Shown: positions 36,797 to 47,123 of the stretch, in pieces
How positions within the stretch are numbered: position 1 is the stretch's first letter
Layout of the letters: each line of letters opens with the position of its first letter
Assembly: GCA_963556255.1 (NCBI GenBank)
Contig: OY744604.1
Location: forward strand, 72,704,279 to 72,768,278
Length of the DNA stretch: 64,000 bases
DNA from: Allolobophora icterica
Taxonomy: Eukaryota; Annelida; Clitellata; Crassiclitellata; Lumbricidae
Direction of reading: 5' to 3'
Made by a program: the position numbers and the translations under genes
Notes under the pieces: model-generated
The model's database searches: none
What the model saw: the letters and a program-made list of their open reading frames with translations, nothing else
What the model was told of the DNA's origin: nothing

Positions 36797-37125
36797 TTAT
36801 AATGAAGTAGGCTATAAGCCTGAGCGAATAGAAAAATAAAGTCCTATAACTCACCTAAATAGGGCCTACACTTCAATTCTCCCAGCCCTCCTATCTCCGT
36901 CACCTGTTCACGGTCAAACCACTCCGCTCAAACCTTTCCTCCTGTACCCTAACAATTCTGTTATAATGAAGTAGGCTATAAGCCTGAGCGAATAGAAAAA
37001 TAAAGTCATATAACTCACCTAAATAGGGCCTACACTTCAATCCTCCCAGCCCTCCTATCTCCGTCACCTGTTCACGGTCAAACCACTCCGCTCAAACCTC
37101 TCCTCCTGTACCCTAACAATTCTTC
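36797..37125. repeat. Tandem duplication of about 160 bp
   Basis: The block from gttataatgaagtaggctat through cctgtaccctaacaattct occurs twice in succession with only a few differences. Confidence 0.9.
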
Positions 37126-37330
37126 GCCTTACAATCATCTCATCACTAACACTTGCGAATCGCTCCATAGCCATAGCCTTACTGCCAATTTGGAATAAAC
37201 TCCCACCAGCAGTACGAGAAATATCAGATCCATCCTACGAACTCACCAAAACCTCACCAATTGCTATCTCTCCACAGGTGTTTCACTCAAAACTGAATAA
37301 GAACTGCTCTTTCACAAATCCTATCCCGAT
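37126..37330 (+). pseudogene. LINE C-terminal fragment
   Basis: Plus-strand reading gives SIAIALLPIWNKLPPAVR, the conserved end of CR1/L2/Jockey-type reverse transcriptases (the WNxLP motif), then a helix tail (VFHSKLNK). Truncated at the 5' side by the tandem duplication. Confidence 0.5.
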
Positions 37331-37703
37331 TCCTCCTCTTCCCCTTACCTCCCACGTCTTCTCAACTTTAGACACCACCATCCTTAGCCGTCTGACTGTC
37401 TGCCTGATTGACCCCTTTGGATCTTGACCTGGAACCGATCTCACCCTTCCCCGCCTATGGATCGCGATTTGACTGAGCGCCTGTGAATAAGCCGGTTCCA
37501 TCGACTTCGCTTTTTGGGCGATGTAAAAATCTCGAGATTAAGATTACGATATATATTATTTCTGATTTAAGAGTACACTCATTTTCACGTAAAGGCTTCA
37601 GTAAATAGTAGCAGGAAGCTATTGGGTTAAAATTATGCACTAAGAACGCAACAGAAGCGAAAACTTACCAAACATAAGATTAACATAACAAAATTGCACT
37701 TGC

Positions 37704-37869
37704 CCATAACCCAAACTGTTGCATGCAACTCTTGCGCTTTTATTGGTGAATCTATCATCGCAAACGGTGCCCCAGACTCTATTATAGAGGATTTCCAATC
37801 TTCCTTCGTTTGGATTGTTGACAGAAGACAGTGAATTGATCAGCCGAATGGCAAAAACCTTAGAAGTCC
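37704..37869 (-). CDS. Receptor A SRCR2, first half-exon, GC donor
   Basis: Phase 1 in (acceptor tatttcag), reading [38 protein letters not shown]. The donor reads GG|GCAAGT: a GC-AG intron instead of GT-AG, with the extended match usual for GC donors. Tyr in the YYS/YYA position is replaced (ILYNRVWG). Confidence 0.8.
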
Positions 37870-38562
37870 CTGAAATAACATTGAATTATTGCATGCAGAG
37901 TGATGATAAGCCGTCATTTCTAATAAAACTTCATATTTGTCGTATAAAGTTAGTTGATGTATTGCTATTATCCAGTTTACCACTCATTTTTTCGCTGGGA
38001 TTGAACCATTCCATTTTGCATTGTGTACGAGGATTAACTTTCACAGACGCGTGAGAGAAGGATACATTGTCCAAAAATGAACATTTTGCACAATTAGCAC
38101 GCATATGCGTTGTACAGGATCGGCTACAGTAGGCCCTAACGCTTTAGTCTTCAAAATATTGTAAACCCTTTACTGCTCGTCCAAGACTCAGATTTACTTA
38201 CTTAAACGGGTAATAATTACTTCAAATAAATAACAAATATTAATAAGCGTTATCTTAGAAAACCGCGAAATGCTGAGAGATACAAAACGAAAATTAAACA
38301 TGACTCCTGAATAAATTAACCGTTATTGTAAGTAGTCTACACTTGGTGAAAACATAAGCCATTTTCCAGAGTCCTTTTCTTTTTATAAACTTATCTGGCC
38401 AATATATGCTTCTGAATGTTAAGAAGTGAAAGTAAAACTGAATACACGAAAAGGAACAAAGGTAATATAGGCCTATACCGATGACTGCCTTACAATTTTT
38501 AACATCAGGACTATTATTCGAGCTTCTAATATTGCCTGAGTCAATAAATCAATCAGGTAGAC

Positions 38563-38775
38563 ATTTATATAGCGCCCTTTCAAGGAAACTATACAGAGGC
38601 GCTCCCAACCCAAACCCAGGCGAAAGAGAACAGTCTTCAGAGCAGAGAAGAAAGCGGAGGACGAGACGCGAGGAACAGACCGCAATACAGGAGGAAGCCC
38701 ATTCCAAATGGTGGGTCCAATCACAGAGAAAGCGCGCTGCTGCATAGTAGCGATGCATGCGAAAGGAACAGAGTG
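38563..38775 (-). pseudogene. LINE 3'-end fragment
   Basis: Minus-strand reading gives MQQRAFSVIGPTIWNGLPP, FFSALKTVLFRLG, then the 3' hairpin GAGCGCCTCT...AAAGGGCGCTATATAAAT. The same family occurs at 48,760 and 55,520. Its 5' end abuts the receptor A SRCR1 donor. Confidence 0.75.
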
Positions 38776-38785
38776 GTAACACTAC

Positions 38786-38949
38786 CACAGCTGATTGAGA
38801 CATCCTCTTCGTGGCTGCAATCGTGTGAACCCCAAGCCATGTGCGGACATTTATCGATTCCATATTCGCCTCCAGTACAAGTTACGTCATCCAACCAGAT
38901 TTTACCGGTTCCATCACCATGACGATTTCCAATAAATGCACCTATGTAA
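38786..38949 (-). CDS. Receptor A SRCR1, second half-exon
   Basis: Phase 2 in, phase 1 out, 164 bases. Reads YIGAFIGNRHGDG, KIWLDDVTC, IDKCPHMAWGSHDC, then VSISCG at the GTAGTG donor. The four cysteines of the C-terminal SRCR half are present. A LINE fragment starts within about 20 bases of the donor. Confidence 0.85.
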
Positions 38950-40004
38950 CTGGTGTTGCAAAACATATAAAAATAAATTACTGCACCGCGTAAGTATTAG
39001 TGTTATTAAAATCAAATCAATAAAAAAATGACCTGTATAACAGAGGCTTGGATGCGTATAGGCCTATGATCCTTATTTCATACAGTACATGTCAAGAAGA
39101 CGAAGTTTTCACCAGAAAAGAAAATTTGCCAAACTAGCGCGCAGATTGTCTCTAAAGGATAAGCTAGTTGAAACGGATCGTCGTTAAGGTTTGAAAAGAT
39201 GTAGCGCTAACGATTCTGCAGTTTTAGGCCTACGTGTGTCCTTTCAATTCTATAATAATATTATGGTAGCAAGTCCATATTAAGGCCTAACAATAATAGG
39301 CCAACATTTAGGTTTATTCAGATTACTGAGACATTTGACCAAACAAATTTGAAAACTGTAGAAGTTTGCAGAAGCAAATGTTATTAGTAAGGCAATCAGT
39401 ATCTTTTAAACTGTTTCCTTTCTGCAAACTTAAATCTGAAAGTGTAATAGCCTTATACTTTGGCATGGATTGATCCACAATGTCAATAAGGCATAGGTGA
39501 GCCGCATAAGTTAGAGATTGAGAAGGCACACAGTATGGGGTGACTATGGGACGCCAACAGTGAGCGTAACGATCTGAAACATTTATTGATCGTATATCTG
39601 TGAATATGATCATCGTATTAGATTTGTTCTTTTTCAAAGAGAATCATATAAGGTATTCAGAGCGACGGAGGCTCAGAAACAGTCCGTGCTGAAGACAAGT
39701 CGATGTCAACATTTTCCAACACTGAGATTATAGATACTTTATTCTTTAGGCATAACTTATCCGGTTATATTGACAATAACTTTCAATAGAACGACGAAAC
39801 ATATTTCAGGTTGTTTTACCTCACATAACATGATATAAATGTATATTTTTAATAAGGAATAGACAAAATTAAGATAGTCTAACTGGACCGTAACAATTGG
39901 AATATTTTAGTGCCCACAAAAATTGCAATTGAAATGTTAATTCGCACATAAACAAATCAAAACTGTATGACAATACTTAATCTTAATGGATAAAGTGCAT
40001 TCAC

Positions 40005-40167
40005 CCGTAACCGAGACTGGCACAAGCCACTTTGGCACTGGCGTTTGTAAATTCGTCATCGCATACAGTTCTTCAGATTCCATTGTAATAGATTTCCAAT
40101 CGTCCTTCTGATGAATTGCTTACTGAAGACAGCGTATTAATCAGCCGTACGCTATATGTAGTTACTG
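40005..40167 (-). pseudogene. Receptor A SRCR1, first half-exon, with nonsense codon
   Basis: Phase 1 in (acceptor ttgtag), phase 2 out (donor GTGAAT). It has the family pattern [11 protein letters not shown] ... TVCDDEFTNAS ... VACASLGYG, but the conserved Trp codon before GTVC is TGA (40,073-40,075) and the next Gly codon is AGA, two G-to-A changes in the coding strand. Everything else looks intact. Confidence 0.75.
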
Positions 40168-40897
40168 CTACAAATGTTTCATCAAAAATGTATGTGATTC
40201 TTTAGGTAAGTTACCAATACTAAAACAACGTAGAACAATGAGAAGTCTTATAGAACAGTTGTTGGTTCATACAAGGCCTGTGTACCAAACCAACAGTTGC
40301 CAGTTTGCACATGTGATACAGTCAGAGCCAATTAGCGCCAAATTAGGGCTATTGTAATTGCCAAGCAGTCTGAGTAAACGTTATCCTGAGTAGATTCGAA
40401 AGCCAATCTAACACATTTATTGTTGTGTGTTTAGTAGCATGAGCAGAGGATTAAAATGCAATTTAAAATGAAAGTAGGATGCAGCTAAGTAACAAAGAAA
40501 TATTAACGCACAACTACAAATCATTACTGCAGTTAAACATTACAATCTCTAAATTACGCGACCGAAAAAAGAAGATTCATTGATATTCTAGACACGACCA
40601 TAACAGAAGCTTTGCTGTGATGAGTCTATTTTTTAGGATAGGTTGCTTTACATCCTACCTACTGAGTAGTTGATATCCTTTCGTGTCCTCTTTTCTCTCA
40701 GCTTTATTAAACCAAACATATTGTGGGATGGTGATTTGTGCATCAGATCTAAACGCCTCAGAGGTTTTTTCTTGAGAAGGAGCTTCACAAATTTAAGATT
40801 GTAATTGCCAATTACGATTACCTAGGTCATTAAGTCCACGAGAACAGTTAACAAGTTTTAAACGTGCACTATACTTTAATATGCAGTTCCTACCTAC

Positions 40898-40988
40898 CTT
40901 GTGCTGATGTCATATGGATGCTCAACATCATCAAAAAGTGTACGAAAAAAACATACATGTAAACACCGTGTTTCTTTGCTGCTCGCAT
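40898..40988 (-). CDS. Receptor A signal-peptide exon
   Basis: ATG at 40,988-40,986 opens 30 codons: basic MRAAKKHG, hydrophobic YMYVFFVHFLMMLSI, then TSAQ before the phase-1 donor GTAGGT. G at -3 favours this start. A second ATG five bases upstream (40,993) is out of frame and opens a 20-codon frame overlapping the start. The next exon is 731 bases away. Confidence 0.75.
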
Positions 40989-40993
40989 TTCAT

Positions 40994-42584
40994 TACCTGA
41001 ATTGAGAAATACAAGGAGAAAGGCGTGTATTACTTCATAATTATTCTCTCTAACCGTTAAACATAGATGAACATATGTTTCAGCCTCTTTTGATTTTTGA
41101 TCTGCTTCGCTTTAAGCCAACACAGCTTCGCTGTAGTTCACGTGACATATTTGATGTAATGGATATGACAGTTATCTGTCAGTTAACGCCACGTGCCTCC
41201 TTTGACTTTTGATCAGCTTTGGTTTGAGCCAAAACAGCTTCGCTGTAGTTCACATGTATAGGGCACAGTTATCTGTCATACCCAAGCGTTTTAGGCTCAA
41301 CTTAGGTCTAATGTACTCAACTTCGTAGACCTAATCATACGATTAGGCCTACATATGTGATTAGGCCAAATGATGGGTTGTTCTTGCGAACGCGGTCAGA
41401 TGGCCGCATGTGTTTCTAGTGTGCTGCTTTTGATCAATTAGTTCGTCACTTGCAGATTTTTTCATATATTTTTTAGGACTTCTAATGCGATCTAGTCTGC
41501 ATTCATGGGGTTCTTTCCCATCGTTTTCTGAGTGTTTTAGACCGCATTAGACCGTATTCGGACCTAATCATATCGATATTACGTTAAACCGCTAGTCCGC
41601 TGTAAGAGGTTTCAGGTAACTAGCTGAACAGTGTCGTGTGCTTGTTGGGGAAGGCCAGAGAGTCCTTGTAATGGTACTGTATCAGTACCATTGCAGAGAC
41701 TCTCCGCTGAAGATTGTCGACCTTCACAGATCTGGTGGCTGAGACGTCCTGACTCAACGTCTTTTACCACCTTTGAGGATATACTTGGTGTTGGGGTTTT
41801 GTGTGTCGCGATCCTCGTCGCCAGTCGTCGCTCCACTTCTTCAACCCTAAGCACAATGTATACTATCAACTGTAGATGAAAATCTGCCGTTTGAGCTCTG
41901 ATTGTCTACATTAACCCACCAGCGGCGACTTCTAGTTATCTGGCAGTGTTAGCCTAACGATAAGCGTTCTATTTTTTTTACCGAGTTTAAGGTCTTATAC
42001 GCTAGATAAGTCAGCGCTTTCTGATCTATTTGAAAGGCGCTATGATAATTGTCTAGATACATACATGCATGCAAGATTGTTAAACAAAATGCGATTGGAA
42101 AATATGAAACAGGATGTATAATGGAAAACCCTCGTGGATCAGACGTGAACTAAGATACCACGATGAGAGTTGCAGAGATATAGGGTCATGAAGTAGGTCA
42201 TAATTTATCAAACGAGACCGGATACCCTGCTCTGCCTATTGTTGTGACACATGATCATGTTGAACAAAAATTTACGCACTGGCTACACGAAACTTGAGGA
42301 AATGTCATGCTGGGTTCACTATGAGAAAGCCGAGGAAGTCCAAAACGAAGTTCATCTGTACGACTTCCTGATTCAGAACATTACTGATAAAGTGAATGCC
42401 TTTACATTGCAACAATACCATGCATAGCTCAAAATCTGATAGCATTGATAAAAGTTTTGATAAAAGTAAAGTGACCTTCCAAATGACTAAGTGTATTTTC
42501 CAAATTGTGTGAAATTTATTTTGACCTTCATAGTCAGAATGCCGATTGCGATGAAGAGCCATGCTAACTGTGGGTTGTGAAATA
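40994..42584. other. No gene recognised; upstream flank of receptor A
   Basis: Between the receptor A start and the foldback element. It holds a roughly 115-bp imperfect tandem duplication with cagcttcgctgtagttcac (41,090-41,270) and a hairpin at 41,658-41,704. The receptor A promoter should lie here, but no element was identified with confidence. Confidence 0.4.
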
Positions 42585-44952
42585 GGGTGGAGTGAAAAAA
42601 ATTAAAATTCTAGAAAATGATCGTAATAGTGATGGATAGTTGCCTTTTGGTATAGTTAGTTATCATGCAAAAATATTTTTTTTAAATTCTTTCGGGAAGA
42701 TGTGCCCCAACGAGTTTGAAAATTTTATAATTTAAAAAAAATGTCAAATTTAGGAAAATTTAAAATTTTTGAAAAATTTCACACACTAATTGTAATGGCG
42801 TTTAGGCATTTAATTATGACGTATTTAATGACTATGCAAGAGAAAATGTATAAACTCTGCCTTCTTAGATGTGCCCCAACGAGTTTTAAAATTTGACATT
42901 TTCCACAAATTTGTTAAAATTTTAAAATTTTACAATTTAACAATTGTATAAACCTAAAATTTTTTAAAACGCTAACTCTAATTATAGTGTTTAAGCATTT
43001 AATTTTGATTTAGGGCCTACCTAATGACCGTGCAAGATAAAATCAATAAATGATTGTATGTTAGCAATATTAAATAAACACTAAACAATAAACAACCCCA
43101 ACAGACTATACTTGTTAATCACTGAAAAGTGAGGTGAGTCAATGCTTATTTTATTCCATTGATTTAACTCGATTGAAATTTTGCTTTTGTATTAAAACAA
43201 GGAATTAGTTCTCGTGATTCCAATCTGGCGAGGATAAAACCATGTCTAGATGTTTGCCCAACCACAGCAGCAGATGCCTCAGTAACAAGTTTTACAGAGC
43301 GCTCAACCGATTGCGTGTGGCATGGAAATTCTGGAAAATCCAGTATTGGCACACACTCACTGGCAATAAATTCTTCAAGGTCAGCTTTGGAAAGTGTGGA
43401 AATGACCGGTGGTTCTGTTGCTTTTACGTTTTTCCAATCACTTAAATCGATGTAATCATTTGCAGCAAAATTAAGTTATGTAATAGAAAATTCACGTATT
43501 CTGTTTGCCTGTTGACATTCATTTATCGATCGCAAGATTCTGCGTAGTCCTAGAGCACGGCTATGCTTCCGAGTGTCCGTTATCATTCCATGAAGGATGC
43601 TTCATGGATGTCCAAAAAATCCATTTCGTTGTGTTACCGGGTAAATAATAGCCTTAAGGACATCCGGCAGGTAACGTGATCTGGAGATTGTGTGCCAAAG
43701 GTGCATAGAACCATATTTGCACGAGGGTTTCATTTTGATGCAAAAACACATCGGATCATACACTATTACAACGTATGTCGCCAATATTTTCAGATTGTCT
43801 GATGGGCATTCACTTCCAACATACATATTATGCAGGATTCGATTAGCTGTGGTTATCCATATGGAGTGCGACATAGCACCTTGATTACGTCTGGCCAGAG
43901 ATTGAGAACAATATCCATTTATTACTGTTTCCAATAAACTTTAGAAAAAGTATAAACGAAAACTGCAAGAAGGTTAGAGAGTAAGCAAATATTTAAAAAC
44001 CAATGATCCCAAAACAAAATGGCAGCAGATAATTCGTCAGGATCGAACACAGATAATGAAAGAAATCATTCTGATCATGATGAAACTATTGAGAATGAAC
44101 CTGCTGATGGAACGGTCCTCCTGTCAACATCCCATTCTCCCGATGAAATATTATCCCCATCTCTACAACTACGTAAAAAATTGCCGGCATTTGATAGAGC
44201 GTATGACAGATAAGCAATTTCGGATCGATCAGTTGTTTTGCAAGACTTTGGCCTTATATCAAAAGCTATTCCAGAACTTAATTTTGCTGCATACGATTTT
44301 CCAGAATTTCCATTGCACACACAATCGGTTGAGCGCTCTGGTTTTATCCTTGCCAGATTGGAATCACTGCAACTAATTCCTTGTTTTAATACAAAAGCAG
44401 AATTTCAGTCGAGTTAAATTAATGGAATAAAATAAGCATAGACTCACTTTTCAGAGATTAACAAGTATAGTCTGTTGGGGTTGTTTATTGTTTGGTGTTT
44501 AGTGTTTTGCTAACATACAATCGTTTATTAATTTTATTTTACATAAATACATCATAATTAAATGCTTAAACACGATTACAGTTAGCGTTTAAATTTTTTT
44601 AGGTTTATACATTTGTTAAAAATTTTGACAAATTTTTGGAAAATGTCAAATTTTAAAACTGGATGGGGCACATCTTAGAAGGCAGATTTTATAAATTTTC
44701 TCTTGCATGGTCATTAAATACGTCATAATTAAATGCCTAAACACTATTGCAATTAGTGTGTGAAATTGTTTTTAAATTTCGAAATTTTCCTAAATTTGAC
44801 ATTTAAAAAAAATCAAATTTTCAAACTTGTTGGGGCACATCTTCCCGAAAGAATTTAAAAAAAATATTTTGCATGATAACTAACTATACCAAAAGGCAAC
44901 TATCCATCACTATTACGATCATTTTCTAGAATTTTCATTTTTTCCTATTAAT
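42585..44952. mobile_element. Large foldback (palindromic) DNA transposon
   Basis: Two arms of about 650-750 bases in inverted orientation (42,585 to about 43,345 and about 44,290 to 44,952), flanked by an exact 8-bp duplication GTGAAATA (42,577-42,584 and 44,953-44,960). Both arms encode the same C-terminal protein stretch (DFPEFP, HTQSVERS, FILARLES), in opposite directions; the right arm has internal deletions. Confidence 0.8.
43164..43934 (-). pseudogene. Transposon-associated protein remnant
   Basis: Minus-strand frames, broken by shifts and stops, read SRRNQG-type start, ILATYVVIVYDPM, SRYLPDVLKAIIYPVTQRNG, then DFPEFPCHTQSVERSVKLV and GFILARLESRELIP. I recognise the arrangement as an uncharacterised protein repeatedly found in invertebrate transposon-like repeats, but cannot assign a family. 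A partial inverted copy lies at 44,290-44,415 on the plus strand. Confidence 0.5.
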
Positions 44953-44960
44953 GTGAAATA

Positions 44961-47022
44961 TCTAATCTCAAAGTGGCCTAAGTAAACTGTCCTGTTTAAA
45001 CCCGTTAAGCTCGTTCGTTTCAACCTGTTCGCCATGTAAGTAAACTAGTTTAAGTCCGTTTGAAGCTGTTATTTTAGAAGAGCAGCCTTTTACGGTATAT
45101 TTAGATTTAAGTAGACTTAAGTGTGAAACGAACGTCTCATGGAATGTCGTCATTTGCAACAAGTGACGTCATTGGTTATTAAACGTTCATTAGTTGGAAG
45201 CTGCCAATGAGAGAAGCGTAGCAAAAATTGTTCACTTCTTTCGTGACATTTCTCTTCGTTTATATAATTAATTTGTCGGTCACAAACGGCGCTAGTAACC
45301 CTCGGATTCGACAATGTCTTAATTTTCAGAACTCCATCCAAGCACACTGACTACTAAGCACCCAATATTTTGACTTCATATAATTCACTCGCAAGCCGAT
45401 TTTATACATGAAGAAATCTTATACACAGTGAAAGTATTATATAAATAAAAATAAATAAGTGTGGTCCGATGGAATATGAGCGTTCTAAGTGGCTTCTGCG
45501 ACGCTTCGGACGTGGTGGCGTTAAACGAAAACTGTAGTAAATGTGGTGAATTACTAAAATTAGTAAGTAAGTAAATGATGTATTTGTTGATACAAAAGCT
45601 TGCTGAGGCAAGTAGGTGTGTTGTTTACTAGCAGGTCTAATGGCACATGCCATATATATTCATTTATCCGCAAGAGAATGTACTTTCACGGCAAATTTAC
45701 ATTATTAGGCATTTTCCATTTTTATAGTATTTGCACTCTGAGACGGATTTATCTTTAAACATTTTGTGAACTTCTCAAAACACTTGAAAAGTGAGTTTGG
45801 TGATAGCAACTTTTGTAAATGTTAACGGGAATTTCCCTTTTGCCTCAACCTGATTCGAAATTATTGGACCGGATTAAAAATTAAATGTCCGCCACAGGCC
45901 ACCGTAACTGCTGTCATATATCGAATATCAGTTTTCGGTCCTCTATTTATGTTGTATAAAAAAAGTCAACTCACCATACATGCATCTATACATGTAATGC
46001 ACACATACAGGTATGCACACAATCAAACATGCGTATGTGTAGTGTCTGGCGGTGTATATAGAAACACGTGCACAATGAGTAGAAAGTCATATAAAATACA
46101 TTATGTTCAACTACAATTTATATTCAGAATTTCAAGCCACAATAATACGAATTTATCTAAATGTTAGAAACCATCTCTGGCATTGAATTGAACCCATATT
46201 TTGTCTTGCAACAAATTAAATTTGTGGCATTCAATATTCAAAATCAAGGATACCAGTTTGGATGTGAACTGAATTATTATAGCACTGGCAATGTGCGTGC
46301 ACTGCAAGTATTTATTGCTACACAACAGTAATCAGTAAATAATTATAGTTAGTCATGATGATACAGCAATAGAACTTTCACAGACTTCTATATGAGTATT
46401 AGGCCTACATAGAATACGATAGACCAACAAATAGATTATTGGCTCTGGAATAACACATGATAAGCAATATGTGATCTTGGGTTTAATCTATTATCTTGAA
46501 AACTTTGTTAATTATTTCAGCGTTTGGCGTCACATTTCACACAACAGTTGTTATGTCCAAAATTGTGTGGAAATTCAAAGTGTAGACCTAATCATGCCAT
46601 AACAAATATATTCCATATTATAATACATAAGAGCCTAATGCAATTTAACTTGCATAATTTGTCTTCATCGCAAACATCTAAGTTACGTCTATATCCTAGC
46701 TCTGAGCACATTACATCAATCAATGGTCCATTTTAAGTGAATCCGACATGCGGTGAAAATAAAATTAATTAGCAGCAATTAGCGTGACAAGCAATCAACG
46801 TCAGTAGAACGATGTGTATTCTACCGGTTACGAGTTCTGCTGATGTTTTGAGTCAAATACTATTTTTGCACATTAAAATTTTTTTCCATAGGCTAAAGGA
46901 CAATGTCTATGAGCGCTGATATTGTTTGGGTTACACTTTGTTACATATTGTGTATTTTTGCCATACGGAGGACCTTAAAATTATATCAGTATGAATATTG
47001 TAATGATTCTAAGAAAAATCGG
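44961..47022. other. No gene recognised; between foldback element and receptor B stop
   Basis: AT-rich, only short frames. It should contain the 3' untranslated region of receptor B at its right end. Confidence 0.4.
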
Positions 47023-47123
47023 TCAAGACGTCATCTTGAAGTATCCGGAATCTGAATCGTTGTTGTGTTCAAAAGTCGTATCTTTCAATGCAACTAGGTC
47101 TACGTTTTCTGGATAGTCTGCGC
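47023..47123 (-). CDS. Receptor B cytoplasmic-tail exon with stop
   Basis: Acceptor tttttttggttag, phase 1 in. About 33 residues: [20 protein letters not shown], then [12 protein letters not shown] and TGA at 47,025-47,023. YFKM fits the YxxM consensus for PI3-kinase SH2 binding, which receptor A lacks. The tail is homologous to receptor A over DLVALKD/DPIALND and HNNDSDS/HNNESDS. Confidence 0.8.
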
